DNA of 64,000 bases from Streptomyces sp. NBC_01485 (GCF_036227125.1 NZ_CP109435.1:2976001-3040000); one strand, 5' to 3'; positions 50,341-60,749 are shown, counted from the first letter of the stretch. Translations and numbers: made by a program. Notes: generated by a model from the letters alone, not told the origin.

Positions 50341-50646
50341 ATGCGCTACAAGCTCACGTTCGCCGTCGGGCTGGCTGTGGGGTACGTACTGGGCACGCGT
50401 GCCGGACGCGAGCGGTACGAGCAGTTGAAGAAGTCCGCTCGGCAGGTCGCCCAGAACCCGGCCGTGCGCAACACCGCCGAGACCGCGGCCCACCAGGGCC
50501 GTGAGTACGCGGGCAAGGCGTACCACGCGGTCAGCGAGAGGGTCGGCGACCATATGCCCGAGTCGGTGGCCGGCCGGGTGCGCTCGCTGAAGGAGCGCAG
50601 CGCCCACAACGGTCGGGGCGACGACTGGGGTACCAGTAACACCTGA
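50341..50646 (+). CDS. YtxH-like small membrane protein
   Basis: A 101-residue protein starting MRYKLTFAVGLAVGYVLGTRAGRERYEQLKK, the typical YtxH start: a short Gly-rich TM segment followed by TRAGRERYE and a long amphipathic helix. It is anchored in the membrane with the helix in the cytoplasm. Function is unknown; YtxH-type proteins are linked to stress in firmicutes. It is conserved in Streptomyces chromosomes and lies outside the integrated element. Confidence 0.8.
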   Translation: MRYKLTFAVGLAVGYVLGTRAGRERYEQLKKSARQVAQNPAVRNTAETAAHQGREYAGKAYHAVSERVGDHMPESVAGRVRSLKERSAHNGRGDDWGTSNT

Positions 50647-50860
50647 AACACCTGAGCGCCCGCCCAGTCCGGCTTCCAGTCCTCATCAGTTCCTCATCAG
50701 TTCCTCATCAGTCCGGCCGGCCCACCCCGTCGTCTCAGTCCTCCCGCTGCGTTTTCTCAGGGGTGCGACCAGGCACAACGTGGCCGTACCCGCCCGGCGG
50801 CACCCGCCCCGGCGGTCTCCACGGCCGCATCCGAGCGGAGCGTGCGGCAGAATTTTCGCC

Positions 50861-52315
50861 ATGGGGATAGTCGCCGGGTTGGACAGTTCGCCCGATTTCA
50901 CTCGTATCGTCGTCTGCGACGCGGACACCGGAGCCGTGCTCCGGCAGGGGTATGCGCCGCATCCGATGGAAGGCGCCGAGAGCGGTGGGCGGCCCTCCGA
51001 TGTCGATCCGCAGGCCTGGCTGCTGTCCCTGGGCGAGGCCGCGGGGGGCGGGCTGCTCGAAGGTGTGCAGGCCATCGGGGTGTCCTCGCAGCAGAACGCC
51101 GTCGTGCCGCTGGACTCGCAGGGCAACACCGTGCGCCCGGCGATGGTCGGCGGCGACAAGCGGGCGCAGGTCGCGGCGGCCGATCTGCTCGACGCGCTCG
51201 GCGGGCGCGAGGCGTGGGCGCAGGCGGTCGGCTGCGTGCCGCAGGCGGCCCAGCCGGTGACCAAGCTGCGCTGGCTGGCGAAGAGCGAGCCGGAGGCCGC
51301 CGCGCGGACCGCCGTGCTGCTCCAGGCCCACGACTGGCTGGTGTGGCAGCTCCTGGGGCGGCCGGTCCGCAGGACCACCGACCGGGGTGGGGCCTCCGGG
51401 ACCGGGTACTGGTCGGCCGCCACCGGCGGGTACCGGCCCGACCTGGTGGAGCTGGCGCTCGGCCACCAGGCCATGCTGCCGGAGGTGATCGGGCCGTCCG
51501 ACGCGGCCGGTACGACGCCGGAGGGGCTGCTGATCTCCGCCGGCACCGGCGAGACCATGGCCGCCGCCCTGGGGCTCGGGATCGGGCTCGGCGACGCGGT
51601 CGTGTCGCTCGGCGCCTCCGGGTCGGTGATGGCCGTGCACCGCGAGGCGCTCGTCGACCAGAGCGGGATGATCACCTCCCTGGCGGACGCGACCGGCATG
51701 CACCTGCCCGTCGTCACCACCCTGAACGCCGTACGGACCCTGCGCGGCGCCGCCGAGCTGGTCGGGGCGGCCGATCTGGAGGCGCTGTCGGACCTGGCGA
51801 TGAAGTCGACGCCGGGGTCGCACGGGCTGGTCATGCTGCCCTACCTGGAGGGTGAGCGGACGCCGAACCTGCCGCACACCGCCGGGACGCTGGCGGGGCT
51901 GCGGCGCGAGTCCATGAAGCCCGAGCACTTCGCGCGGGCCGCGTTCGAGGGCATGCTGTGCGGGCTCGCGGACGCGCTGGACGTGCTGCGCGGCCGGGGC
52001 GTGGACGTGCGGCGGATCTTCCTGCTGGGGGCGGCGGCCGAGCTGCCGGCCGTGCAGTCGGCGGCGCCCGCACTGTTCGGGGCGCAGGTCGTCGTACCGC
52101 AGCCGGCGGACTACGCGGCGATCGGGGCGGCCCGGCAGGCGGCGTGGGCGCTCGGGGTGTCGCAGGGCACCCTCGACCCGCGGAACCCGCCCGCCTGGCA
52201 GGGGCCGGCGGCGCAGGTCCTGGACCCGGGCGAGGAGCTGGCCGTGGGGCAGGCGGTGCGGCAGCAGTTCGTGTCGGTGCGGGAGCAGACGCATCCCGGG
52301 GCGTTTCGGGCGTAA
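50861..52315 (+). CDS. FGGY family carbohydrate kinase
   Basis: A 484-residue sugar kinase of the FGGY family, most like xylulokinase. The N-terminal MGIVAGLDSSPDFTRIVVCDADTG is the phosphate-binding strand pair; RRTTDRGGASGTGYWSA carries the catalytic Asp; the C-terminal nucleotide domain has LGASGSVMAV, LPYLEGERTPNLPH and RRIFLLGAAAELPAVQ. It would phosphorylate a ketose with ATP in the cytoplasm. No transporter or isomerase gene is next to it, so the substrate is undecided. The ATG at 50861 fits the family start. Confidence 0.85.
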   Translation: MGIVAGLDSSPDFTRIVVCDADTGAVLRQGYAPHPMEGAESGGRPSDVDPQAWLLSLGEAAGGGLLEGVQAIGVSSQQNAVVPLDSQGNTVRPAMVGGDKRAQVAAADLLDALGGREAWAQAVGCVPQAAQPVTKLRWLAKSEPEAAARTAVLLQAHDWLVWQLLGRPVRRTTDRGGASGTGYWSAATGGYRPDLVELALGHQAMLPEVIGPSDAAGTTPEGLLISAGTGETMAAALGLGIGLGDAVVSLGASGSVMAVHREALVDQSGMITSLADATGMHLPVVTTLNAVRTLRGAAELVGAADLEALSDLAMKSTPGSHGLVMLPYLEGERTPNLPHTAGTLAGLRRESMKPEHFARAAFEGMLCGLADALDVLRGRGVDVRRIFLLGAAAELPAVQSAAPALFGAQVVVPQPADYAAIGAARQAAWALGVSQGTLDPRNPPAWQGPAAQVLDPGEELAVGQAVRQQFVSVREQTHPGAFRA

Positions 52316-52469
52316 GGCCCGCTCGGGGGTTCGGGGCGCCCACCCGTAAGGCCGGAAAAGCACTGCCCCTTGGGTTAATCATTGGGGTAACACGGGCGAG
52401 GTGTTCGACGATAGGGGCCAGGGGCAACCGAATGCCCGTGCCCCGCCCGCCGACCCCGAGAGACGTAGC

Positions 52470-54203
52470 GTGCTCATACGACTGCTGAGGACCTACCTCA
52501 GGCCCTACCGAAAACCCATCACCCTGCTGGTGCTGCTGCAGCTGCTGCAGACCTGCGCCACCCTCTACCTGCCCACACTCAACGCCCACATCATCGACAA
52601 GGGCGTCGTCGAGGGGGACACGGGATACATCCTGTCCTTCGGCGGCGTGATGATCGGCGTCTCGCTGGCGCAGGTGGTGTGCAACATCGGCGCCGTGTAC
52701 TACGGCGCCAGGACCGCCTCCGCGCTCGGCCGGGACCTGCGGGCGGCCGTCTTCGACCGGGTGCAGTCCTTCTCCTCCCGTGAGGTCGGTCACTTCGGCG
52801 CGCCCTCGTTGATCACACGGACGACGAACGACGTCCAGCAGATCCAGATGCTCGCCCTGATGACGTTCACGCTGATGGTGTCGGCCCCCATCATGTGCGT
52901 GGGCGGCATCGTGCTGGCGCTCGGACTCGACGTGCCGCTGTCCTCCGTGCTGGTCGCCGTGGTGCCGGTGCTGGGCATCTGCGTGACGGTGATCGTGCTC
53001 CGGCTGCGGCCGCTGTTCCGGTCCATGCAGGTGAAGCTGGACACCGTGAACCGGGTGCTGCGCGAGCAGATCACCGGCAACCGGGTCATCCGCGCCTTCG
53101 TCCGCGACGAGTACGAGCAGCAGCGGTTCCGGAAGGCCAACGCCGACCTCACGGACATCTCGCTGAAGTCCGGCAACCTGCTCGCGCTGATGTTCCCGGT
53201 GGTCATGACCACGGTGAGCCTGTCGTCGATCGCGGTGGTCTGGTTCGGGGCCCATCGGATCGACGCCGGCGGGATGCAGATCGGTGATCTGACCGCCTTC
53301 CTCGCCTATCTCATGCAGATCGTCATGTCCGTCATGATGGCCACCTTCATGTTCATGATGGTGCCGCGCGCGGAGGTGTGCGCCGAGCGCATCCAGGAGG
53401 TGCTGGACACGTCGTCGAGCGTCGTGCCGCCGCTGGCGCCCGTCACCGAGCTGCGCCGGCACGGGCATCTGGAGATCCGGGGGGCGGGCTTCCGCTATCC
53501 CGGCGCCGAGGAGCCCGTCCTGAAGGCCGTGGAGCTCGTGGCGCTGCCCGGTGAGACGACCGCGGTGATCGGCTCGACCGGCAGCGGCAAGTCCACGCTG
53601 CTCGGGCTGGTGCCCCGGCTGTTCGACGCCACCGAGGGCGAGGTGCTCGTCGACGGGGTGGCCGTCGCGGACGTCGATCCGGTGCTGCTGGCGAAGACCG
53701 TGGGGCTCGTGCCGCAGAAGCCGTACCTGTTCGCGGGGACGGTCGCCACCAACCTGCGCTACGGCAATCCGGACGCCACCGACGAGGAGCTGTGGCACGC
53801 GCTGGAGGTGGCGCAGGCCAAGGACTTCGTGAGCAAGCTGGAGAACGGGCTGGACTCCCCCATCTCGCAGGGCGGGACGAACGTCTCCGGCGGTCAGCGG
53901 CAGCGGCTCGCGATCGCCCGTACGCTCGTGCAGCGGCCGGAGATCTACCTCTTCGACGACTCCTTCTCCGCCCTCGACTACGCCACCGACGCGGCGCTGC
54001 GGGCGGCGCTCGGGCGGGAGACCGCCGAGGCGACCGTCGTGATCGTCGCCCAGCGGGTGGCGACCATCCGCGACGCCGACCGGATCATCGTCCTCGACGA
54101 GGGCCGGGTCGTCGGCACGGGCACGCACACCGCGCTCATGGCGGGCAACGAGACCTATCGGGAGATCGTCCTCTCCCAGCTCACGGAAGCGGAGGCAGCC
54201 TGA
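52470..54203 (+). CDS. ABC exporter half-transporter, degenerate-site partner
   Basis: A 577-residue TMD-NBD half-transporter. Six hydrophobic segments fill residues 15-310; the NBD shows GSTGSGKST (Walker A), VSGGQRQR (signature) and IYLFDDSFSALD (Walker B). The residue after the Walker B Asp is Asp rather than the catalytic Glu, as in the non-catalytic subunit of heterodimeric exporters. Its partner overlaps it by three bases as TGATG. GTG at 52470. Likely a multidrug or lipid-like exporter; the substrate is unknown. Confidence 0.9.
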   Translation: MLIRLLRTYLRPYRKPITLLVLLQLLQTCATLYLPTLNAHIIDKGVVEGDTGYILSFGGVMIGVSLAQVVCNIGAVYYGARTASALGRDLRAAVFDRVQSFSSREVGHFGAPSLITRTTNDVQQIQMLALMTFTLMVSAPIMCVGGIVLALGLDVPLSSVLVAVVPVLGICVTVIVLRLRPLFRSMQVKLDTVNRVLREQITGNRVIRAFVRDEYEQQRFRKANADLTDISLKSGNLLALMFPVVMTTVSLSSIAVVWFGAHRIDAGGMQIGDLTAFLAYLMQIVMSVMMATFMFMMVPRAEVCAERIQEVLDTSSSVVPPLAPVTELRRHGHLEIRGAGFRYPGAEEPVLKAVELVALPGETTAVIGSTGSGKSTLLGLVPRLFDATEGEVLVDGVAVADVDPVLLAKTVGLVPQKPYLFAGTVATNLRYGNPDATDEELWHALEVAQAKDFVSKLENGLDSPISQGGTNVSGGQRQRLAIARTLVQRPEIYLFDDSFSALDYATDAALRAALGRETAEATVVIVAQRVATIRDADRIIVLDEGRVVGTGTHTALMAGNETYREIVLSQLTEAEAA

Positions 54204-56131
54204 TGGCCGGGCCCATGGGGCGCATGATGGGCGCCGCCGGTCCCGAGAGCCGCACGCTGGACTTCAAGGTGTCCGGCAGGCGGCTGCTCGCGTACTTCAA
54301 GCCGGAACGGTTCACCCTCTACGCGATGCTGGCCAGCGTGGTGCTCAGCGTCGGCCTCAGCGTGGTCGGGCCGAAGATCCTCGGCCAGGCCACCGACCTG
54401 GTCTTCGCGGGCATCATCGGCCGGGAGATGCCGGCCGGGGCGAGCAAGGAGCAGGTGCTCGACTCGATGCGGGCGCGCGGCGAGGGCAGTGTCGCCGACA
54501 TGCTCCGCAGCACCGACTTCACGCCGGGCCAGGGCATCGACTTCGACCAGGTCGGCCGGGTCCTGCTGTTCGCGATCGTCGTGTTCCTCGTCTCCGGTCT
54601 GCTGATGGCGGTGGGGACGCGCCTGGTCAACCGGGCCGTCAACCGGACGATGTTCCGGATGCGCGAGGACGTGCAGACGAAGCTGTCGCGGCTGCCGCTG
54701 TCGTACTTCGACAAGCGCCAGCGCGGCGAGGTGCTGTCGCGCGCGACGAACGACATCGACAACATCGGGCAGACGCTCCAGCAGTCGCTGGGCCAGCTCG
54801 TCAACTCGCTGCTGACGATCATCGGCGTGCTGGCGATGATGTTCTGGGTGTCGTGGATCCTCGCGCTGGTCGCGCTGGTGACGGTGCCGCTGTCGGCGGT
54901 CGTCGCCACGCGCGTGGGCAAGCGGTCGCAGCCGCACTTCGTGCAGCAGTGGCGCACCACCGGCAAGCTCAACGCCCACATCGAGGAGATGTACACCGGT
55001 CACACGCTGGTGAAGGTGTTCGGCCGCCAGGACGAGTCCGCCGAGCAGTTCGCCGAGCAGAACGACGCGCTGTACGAGGCCGGGTTCAGGGCGCAGTACA
55101 ACAGCGGGGTCATGCAGCCGCTGATGATGTTCATCTCGAACCTCAACTACGTGCTGGTCGCGGTCGTCGGCGGGCTGCGCGTCGCGTCGGGCGCGCTGTC
55201 CATCGGTGACGTGCAGGCGTTCATCCAGTACTCGCGCCAGTTCTCCATGCCGCTGACGCAGGTCGCGTCGATGGCGAACCTGGTGCAGTCGGGCGTCGCC
55301 TCGGCGGAGCGGATCTTCGAACTCCTGGACGCGGAGGAGCAGGAGGCGGATCCGGTGGCGGCGCAGCGGCCCGCGGAGCTGCGCGGGCTGGTGTCGCTGG
55401 AGGGCGTGTCCTTCCGGTACGACCCGCAGAAGCCGCTGATCGAGGACCTGTCGCTGACGGTGGAGCCCGGCCACACGGTCGCCATCGTCGGCCCGACCGG
55501 CGCCGGCAAGACGACGCTGGTGAACCTCCTCATGCGGTTCTACGACGTCTCCGGCGGGCGCATCGCCCTCGACGGCGTCGACATCGCCACGATGTCCCGC
55601 GACGACCTGCGCGCCGGCATCGGCATGGTCCTCCAGGACACCTGGCTGTTCGGCGGCACCATCGCGGAGAACATCGCGTACGGGGCGTCGCGGGAGGTCA
55701 CCCGGGGCGAGATCGAGGAGGCGGCGCGGGCCGCGCACGCCGACCGGTTCGTCCGCACCCTTCCCGACGGCTACGACACCGTGATCGACGACGAGGGCAG
55801 CGGGGTCAGCGCCGGTGAGAAGCAGTTGATCACCATCGCGCGGGCGTTCCTGTCCGACCCGGTGATCCTGGTGCTCGACGAGGCCACCAGCTCCGTCGAC
55901 ACCCGTACCGAGGTGCTGATCCAGAAGGCGATGGCCAAGCTGGCGCACGGGCGTACGTCGTTCGTCATCGCGCACCGGCTGTCGACCATCCGGGACGCCG
56001 ACACGATCCTGGTGATGGAGAACGGCTCGATCGTCGAACAGGGCGCCCACGCCGAGCTGCTCGCGGCCGACGGGGCGTACGCGCGGCTGTACAAGGCGCA
56101 GTTCGCGGAGGCGGTGGCGGAGGTCGACTAG
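54203..56131 (+). CDS. ABC exporter half-transporter, catalytic partner
   Basis: A 642-residue half-transporter with a longer N-terminus. It has an extracellular-loop insertion after the first TM segments (residues about 75-110), then VGPTGAGKTT (Walker A), VSAGEKQL (signature variant) and VILVLDEATSSVD with the catalytic Glu. Together with the preceding gene it forms an asymmetric heterodimer. The start overlaps the previous stop. A strong terminator follows. Confidence 0.9.
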   Translation: MAGPMGRMMGAAGPESRTLDFKVSGRRLLAYFKPERFTLYAMLASVVLSVGLSVVGPKILGQATDLVFAGIIGREMPAGASKEQVLDSMRARGEGSVADMLRSTDFTPGQGIDFDQVGRVLLFAIVVFLVSGLLMAVGTRLVNRAVNRTMFRMREDVQTKLSRLPLSYFDKRQRGEVLSRATNDIDNIGQTLQQSLGQLVNSLLTIIGVLAMMFWVSWILALVALVTVPLSAVVATRVGKRSQPHFVQQWRTTGKLNAHIEEMYTGHTLVKVFGRQDESAEQFAEQNDALYEAGFRAQYNSGVMQPLMMFISNLNYVLVAVVGGLRVASGALSIGDVQAFIQYSRQFSMPLTQVASMANLVQSGVASAERIFELLDAEEQEADPVAAQRPAELRGLVSLEGVSFRYDPQKPLIEDLSLTVEPGHTVAIVGPTGAGKTTLVNLLMRFYDVSGGRIALDGVDIATMSRDDLRAGIGMVLQDTWLFGGTIAENIAYGASREVTRGEIEEAARAAHADRFVRTLPDGYDTVIDDEGSGVSAGEKQLITIARAFLSDPVILVLDEATSSVDTRTEVLIQKAMAKLAHGRTSFVIAHRLSTIRDADTILVMENGSIVEQGAHAELLAADGAYARLYKAQFAEAVAEVD

Positions 56132-56147
56132 CGGTCGGTCAAGCCCG

Positions 56148-56182
56148 GGGGCCGCTCACGCGAACGTGAGCGGCCCCTTTTT
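56148..56182 (+). terminator. Rho-independent terminator after ABC genes
   Basis: Perfect 13-bp stem (56148-56160 with 56165-56177), CGAA loop and TTTTT. It stands between the convergent ABC and sigma-factor genes. Confidence 0.9.
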
Positions 56183-56193
56183 CGGCCCGGTGC

Positions 56194-57390
56194 TCAGTCC
56201 AGGTAGCCCCTCAGCTGGTCCGCGAAGGCGTGGTCGCGCAGCTTGTTGAGGGTCTTGGACTCGATCTGCCGGATCCGTTCGCGCGTCACGCCGAAGATGC
56301 GGCCGATCTCCTCCAGGGTGCGCGGGCGGCCGTCCGCGAGGCCGTAGCGGAGTTGGACGACCTTCCGCTCGCGTTCGCCGAGTGTGGAGAGCACGGCCTC
56401 CAGGTGTTCGCGCAGCAGCAGGAAGGCCGCCGACTCGACGGGGCTGGCCGCGTCGCCGTCCTCGATGAGGTCGCCGAGGGCCACGTCGTCCTCCTCGCCC
56501 ACCGGGGCGTGCAGGGAGACCGGCTCCTGGGCGAGGCGCAGGACCTCGCCGACGCGTTCGGGCGGCAGGTCCAGTTGGGCGGCGACCTCTTCGGGGGTCG
56601 GTTCGTAGCCGCGTTCCTGGAGCATGCGGCGCTGGACCCGGACGACCCGGTTGATGAGCTCGACGACATGGACCGGGACGCGGATGGTGCGTGCCTGGTC
56701 GGCGAGCGCCCGGGACATGGCCTGGCGGATCCACCAGGTGGCGTACGTGGAGAACTTGTAGCCGCGGGCGTAGTCGAACTTCTCGACCGCCCGGATCAGG
56801 CCGAGGTTGCCCTCCTGGACGAGGTCGAGCATGGTGAGCCCGCGCCCGATGTACCGCTTGGCGACGGAGACCACGAGCCGCAGGTTGGCCTCGATCAGCC
56901 GGCGCTTGGCCATCCGGCCCATGACGACCAACCGGTCGAGGTCGAGGGCGAGTTCACTGTCCAGGTCGGGCGCGCCGGCGAGTTTCTCCTCGGCGAACAG
57001 GCCCGCCTCCACGCAACGCGCCAGCTCGACCTCCTCGGCCGCGGTGAGCAGCGGGATGCGGCCGATCTCGCGCAGGTACTGGCGGAACAGGTCCGAGGAG
57101 GGGCTGCTGTTGTCGACGACGCGGGCGCGGGGCCGGGCCTCGGCGGGTTCGGGCTCCGGGCCGTCGTCGAGCGCCTCGGCGGGCGGATCGGCGGGTTCCG
57201 CCTCTGCCTCCGACTCCGTGTCCGACTCCGGATCCGTCTCCGGGTGGCGCGTGGCACGGTGCTGCGGCGGGACCGCGGCCAGGACGTCCGTATCGGCGTC
57301 CGGATCCGTACCGTCGGCGGCGGTGCTGTTGCTGGTGCTGGTGGTGCTGTCGGTCGTGCGGTCGGTCTGCGTCAGAGTCTGGGTCTGCAC
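56194..57390 (-). CDS. hrdA: Principal-type RNA polymerase sigma factor, HrdA-like
   Basis: A 398-residue sigma-70 family protein. After a long acidic, disordered N-terminus come region 1.2 ([21 protein letters not shown]), region 2 ([43 protein letters not shown] and [19 protein letters not shown]), region 3 and region 4 ([30 protein letters not shown]). The region 2.4 and 4.2 promoter contacts are intact. In S. coelicolor hrdA lies near dnaG, which is the basis for the symbol; HrdA is one of the non-essential paralogues of HrdB. GTG start with GGAGG upstream. Confidence 0.82.
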   Translation of the reverse strand: MQTQTLTQTDRTTDSTTSTSNSTAADGTDPDADTDVLAAVPPQHRATRHPETDPESDTESEAEAEPADPPAEALDDGPEPEPAEARPRARVVDNSSPSSDLFRQYLREIGRIPLLTAAEEVELARCVEAGLFAEEKLAGAPDLDSELALDLDRLVVMGRMAKRRLIEANLRLVVSVAKRYIGRGLTMLDLVQEGNLGLIRAVEKFDYARGYKFSTYATWWIRQAMSRALADQARTIRVPVHVVELINRVVRVQRRMLQERGYEPTPEEVAAQLDLPPERVGEVLRLAQEPVSLHAPVGEEDDVALGDLIEDGDAASPVESAAFLLLREHLEAVLSTLGERERKVVQLRYGLADGRPRTLEEIGRIFGVTRERIRQIESKTLNKLRDHAFADQLRGYLD

Positions 57391-57547
57391 GGGGGCGACC
57401 TCCAGGATGATCGCTGCTGAGGTGAGCGGCAGCGGTGCTCCGTGGGCCGCTCCGAGGACTCAGGCACCGGACCCAGTGTGGCGTACGACACATCCCTCCC
57501 ACGAGGGGCGTGCGGTGACTTTTTGAGTCCGGGGTGTGACGGCCTGT

Positions 57548-59443
57548 TCAGAGGGCCGAGGCGCCGTGTGTCTGGAGGGCCTGGTCGTACTGCTGAAGGA
57601 CCCACAGTTCGTTCTGCACGGCGGCGAACCGGGCCTGGTCGCCGGCGGCACCGAGGCGGGCCAGTTGGGAGTTGGCGTCGCGGATCCGGCGTTCCACGGC
57701 GCGGCGGCGGACGGTCACCAACTGGAGCCCCGCGTAGATCTCGTCGACCGCCTTGCGCATGATCGCCTCGACGGCCAGCTCCGTGACCATGGAGCGGACC
57801 GTGTCGTCCGGCGCGGCCTCCCGGACCCGTACGAGGTACTCCTGTTCGTCCTGTACGCCCCACTCGGCGCCGCCCGCGTCCATGATCGCCTGGCGTACGG
57901 CGGCGTAGGGGGCGGCGGTGAACTCGTCGATGCCGTACGCGTCGAAGGCCGGGGCGACCAACTGGGGGCGCTGGAGGGCGAGTTTGAGCAGCTCGCGTTC
58001 GGTCGCGTAGACGGGGTTGCGCAGGGTGAGGGCGGGGCCGCCGCCGGCGGGGCGGGGGGCGGCCTCGTACTGCTGGGGGGCGCGGTTGCCGCCGGGGGCC
58101 GGGGCCTTGCCGCCGCCGCGCCGGTGAAGGTGGCCGACGCGGTCCACCACGAACTCCGGGTCCAGGATGCCGACCAGGCCGGCGAGCTCGACGGCCATCT
58201 CGCGCCGCGCGGTGCGCTCCTTGATCCGGGCGGCCACGGGGGCCGCCTCGTCCAGGGCCGCCGCGCGGCCCCCGGGGGTCTCCAGGTCGTAGCGCTGCAC
58301 GATCTGCTGGAGCGCGAACTTGAACAGCGGGGTGTGCGGCTGGACCAGTTCGGCGACGGCGTCGTCGCCCTTCGCCAGGCGCAGTTCGCACGGGTCCATG
58401 CTGTCGGGAGCGATCGCGATGTAGGTCGAGGCGGCGAACTTCTGGTCGTCCTCGAACGCCCGCAGCGCGGCCTTCTGGCCCGCCGCGTCGCCGTCGAAGG
58501 TGAAGATGACACGCGAGGTGCCGTTGTCCATCAGCAGGCGGCGCAGCACCTTGATGTGTTCGCTGCCGAAGGCCGTGCCGCAGGTGGCGATCGCGGTCGT
58601 CACCCCGGCGAGGTGGCAGGCCATGACGTCGGTGTAGCCCTCGACGACGACGGCCCGGCTGGCCTTGGCGATGTGCTGTTTGGCGAGGTCGATGCCGTAC
58701 AGCACCTGGGACTTCTTGTAGATCGCCGTGTCGGGCGTGTTGAGGTACTTGGGGCCGTTGTCGGCCTCGTAGAGCTTGCGGGCGCCGAATCCGACGACCT
58801 CGCCGCCGATGTCGCGGATGGGCCACATCAGACGGCCCCGGAAGCGGTCGATGGGGCCGCGCCGGCCCTCCTGCGCGAGCCCCGACAGGAACAGCTCCTT
58901 GTCGGTGAAGCCCTTGCCGCGCAGGAAGCGGGTGAGGTGGTCCCAGCCCTGGGGGCTGTAGCCGACGCCGAAGTGGACGGCGGCGGCCTGGTCGAAGCCG
59001 CGCTCGGCGAGGAAGATCCGGCCGGTGTCGGCCTCGGGGCCGCTGGCGAGCTGTTCCGCGTACCACTCGGCGGCGATCTTGTGGGCCTCGACCAGGCGGA
59101 TGCGTTCGCCGCGCTGGTGGGCGGGGTTGTAGCCGCCCTCCTCGTAGCGCAGGGTGATGCCGGCCTGGGCGGCGAGTCGCTCGACGACCTCGGAGAAGGT
59201 GAGGTGGTCGACCTTCATCACGAACGTGATGGTGTCGCCGCCCTCCTGGCAGCCGAAGCAGTGGAAGAGCCCCTTGCTCGGGCTGACCTGGAAGGACGGC
59301 GACTTCTCGTCGTGGAACGGGCACAGCCCCTTGAGGTTGCCGCCGCCCGCGTTGCGCAGTTGGAGGTACTCGGACACCACGGCGTCGATCGGGACCGCGT
59401 CCCGTACCGCCTTCACGTCCTCGTCGTTGATCCGTCCTGCCAC
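57548..59443 (-). CDS. dnaG: DNA primase
   Basis: A 631-residue replicative primase. The zinc-binding domain has CPFHDEKSPSFQVSPSKG and HCFGC at residues about 40-66. The catalytic core has VVVEGYTDVMACHLAG (TOPRIM Glu) and IFTFDGDAAGQKAA (TOPRIM DGD). The C-terminal helicase-binding domain is of normal length. It makes RNA primers at the fork with DnaB. It is on the same strand as the sigma gene, 157 bp upstream of it. Confidence 0.97.
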   Translation of the reverse strand: MAGRINDEDVKAVRDAVPIDAVVSEYLQLRNAGGGNLKGLCPFHDEKSPSFQVSPSKGLFHCFGCQEGGDTITFVMKVDHLTFSEVVERLAAQAGITLRYEEGGYNPAHQRGERIRLVEAHKIAAEWYAEQLASGPEADTGRIFLAERGFDQAAAVHFGVGYSPQGWDHLTRFLRGKGFTDKELFLSGLAQEGRRGPIDRFRGRLMWPIRDIGGEVVGFGARKLYEADNGPKYLNTPDTAIYKKSQVLYGIDLAKQHIAKASRAVVVEGYTDVMACHLAGVTTAIATCGTAFGSEHIKVLRRLLMDNGTSRVIFTFDGDAAGQKAALRAFEDDQKFAASTYIAIAPDSMDPCELRLAKGDDAVAELVQPHTPLFKFALQQIVQRYDLETPGGRAAALDEAAPVAARIKERTARREMAVELAGLVGILDPEFVVDRVGHLHRRGGGKAPAPGGNRAPQQYEAAPRPAGGGPALTLRNPVYATERELLKLALQRPQLVAPAFDAYGIDEFTAAPYAAVRQAIMDAGGAEWGVQDEQEYLVRVREAAPDDTVRSMVTELAVEAIMRKAVDEIYAGLQLVTVRRRAVERRIRDANSQLARLGAAGDQARFAAVQNELWVLQQYDQALQTHGASAL

Positions 59444-59483
59444 GTGGCGATTCTACGGGGCAGGACCGACGCTCCCGGAGCGT

Positions 59484-60749
59484 CTAGGAGACCAGGTCCC
59501 CGAGCGGAACGTGGGGGTCCGCCAATGCCTCCGTGTTCACGGGGGTTCGGGACGTGATCAGCTTCTGGATCGGCTCTGTGACGTCCCACACGTTCACGTT
59601 CATCCCGGCCAGGACGCGGCCCTCCTTGAGCCAGAACGCGATGAACTCCCGCTTGCCCGCGTCGCCCCGGATCACCACCTCGTCGTACGTCCCCGGCGGG
59701 GCCCAGCCGCTGTACTCCATGCCCAGGTCGTACTGGTCGGAGAAGAAGTAGGGGACGCGGTCGTAGGGGATGTCCTTGCCGAGCATCGCGCGGGCGGCGG
59801 CCGGACCGCCGTTCAGCGCGTTGGCCCAGTGCTCCACGCGCAGCCGGGTGTCGAAAAGGGCGTGCGGGAAGGACGCGACGTCGCCGGCGGCGTGGATGTC
59901 GGGGTCGGAGGTGCGCAGCCGGTGGTCCACGGCGATGCCCCCGCCGTGGGCGCGCTCGGCCAGCAGCAGCCCCGCCGCCTCCGCGAGGGAGGTGCGCGGG
60001 GCCGCGCCGATCGCCGCGAGGACGTCGTGCGCCGGGTGTTCCTCGCCGTCGTCGGTGCGGGCGGCGAGGACCATGCCGTCCTGGCCGACGATCTCGGTGA
60101 GCCTGGCGCCGAAGTGGAAGCGGACGCCGTGCTCGCGGTGCAGGTCGGCGAAGATGCCGCCCAGTTCCGGGCCGAGCACGCCGTGCAGCGGGGTCGGCTC
60201 CGGTTCGACGACGGTGACCTCGGCGCCGTACTCACGGGCCGCCGCCGCGACCTCCAGGCCGATCCAGCCGCCGCCGGCGATCACGATGTGGCCGTTGTCC
60301 CGGCCGAGGGCGGCCAGGACGCCCTTGAGGCGCTCGGCGTGCGAGAGACGGCGCAGGTGGTGCACGCCCGCGAGGTCGGTGCCGGGGATGTCCAGCCGGC
60401 GCGGTTCGGCGCCGGTGGCCAGGAGCAGCTTGTCGTAGTGGACGAGGGTGCCGTCGTCGCCGAAGCGGACCGTCTTCGCGGTGCGGTCGATCGCGTCGAC
60501 GGTCTGGCCGAGGTGCAGCTCGATGTCGTTCTGCGCGTACCAGGCGGGCTCGTGCACGAAGACGCTCTCGCGGGGCTTCTTGCCGAGCAGGTAGCCCTTG
60601 GAGAGCGGCGGGCGCTCGTAGGGGTGGTCGCGCTCGTCGCAGATCAGTATCACGCGGCCGGTGAAGCCCTCCGCCCGCAGCGTCTCGGCCGCCTTCGCGC
60701 CGGCCAGGCCTCCTCCGACGATGACAAATGTCTGATCCGCGTCGACCAC
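59484..60749 (-). CDS. FAD-dependent ferredoxin reductase-type oxidoreductase
   Basis: A 421-residue protein of the putidaredoxin/rhodocoxin reductase type. It has an N-terminal FAD-binding fold (IVGGGLAGAKAAETLRAEG), a second NAD-binding fold (IVIAGGGWIGLEVAAAAREYGAEVTVVE) and the FAD motif IHAAGDVASFPHALFD, followed by VEHWANALNGG. It transfers electrons from NAD(P)H to a ferredoxin-like partner. No ferredoxin or P450 gene is adjacent. The GTG at 60749 has GAGGAGG at seven-base spacing. Confidence 0.88.
   Translation of the reverse strand: MVDADQTFVIVGGGLAGAKAAETLRAEGFTGRVILICDERDHPYERPPLSKGYLLGKKPRESVFVHEPAWYAQNDIELHLGQTVDAIDRTAKTVRFGDDGTLVHYDKLLLATGAEPRRLDIPGTDLAGVHHLRRLSHAERLKGVLAALGRDNGHIVIAGGGWIGLEVAAAAREYGAEVTVVEPEPTPLHGVLGPELGGIFADLHREHGVRFHFGARLTEIVGQDGMVLAARTDDGEEHPAHDVLAAIGAAPRTSLAEAAGLLLAERAHGGGIAVDHRLRTSDPDIHAAGDVASFPHALFDTRLRVEHWANALNGGPAAARAMLGKDIPYDRVPYFFSDQYDLGMEYSGWAPPGTYDEVVIRGDAGKREFIAFWLKEGRVLAGMNVNVWDVTEPIQKLITSRTPVNTEALADPHVPLGDLVS

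Noticed and set aside
51831..54128. 765-codon minus-strand open frame over the kinase and ABC genes
   Set aside because: His/Arg/Asp-rich translation typical of antisense high-GC frames; the plus strand holds clear enzyme motifs.
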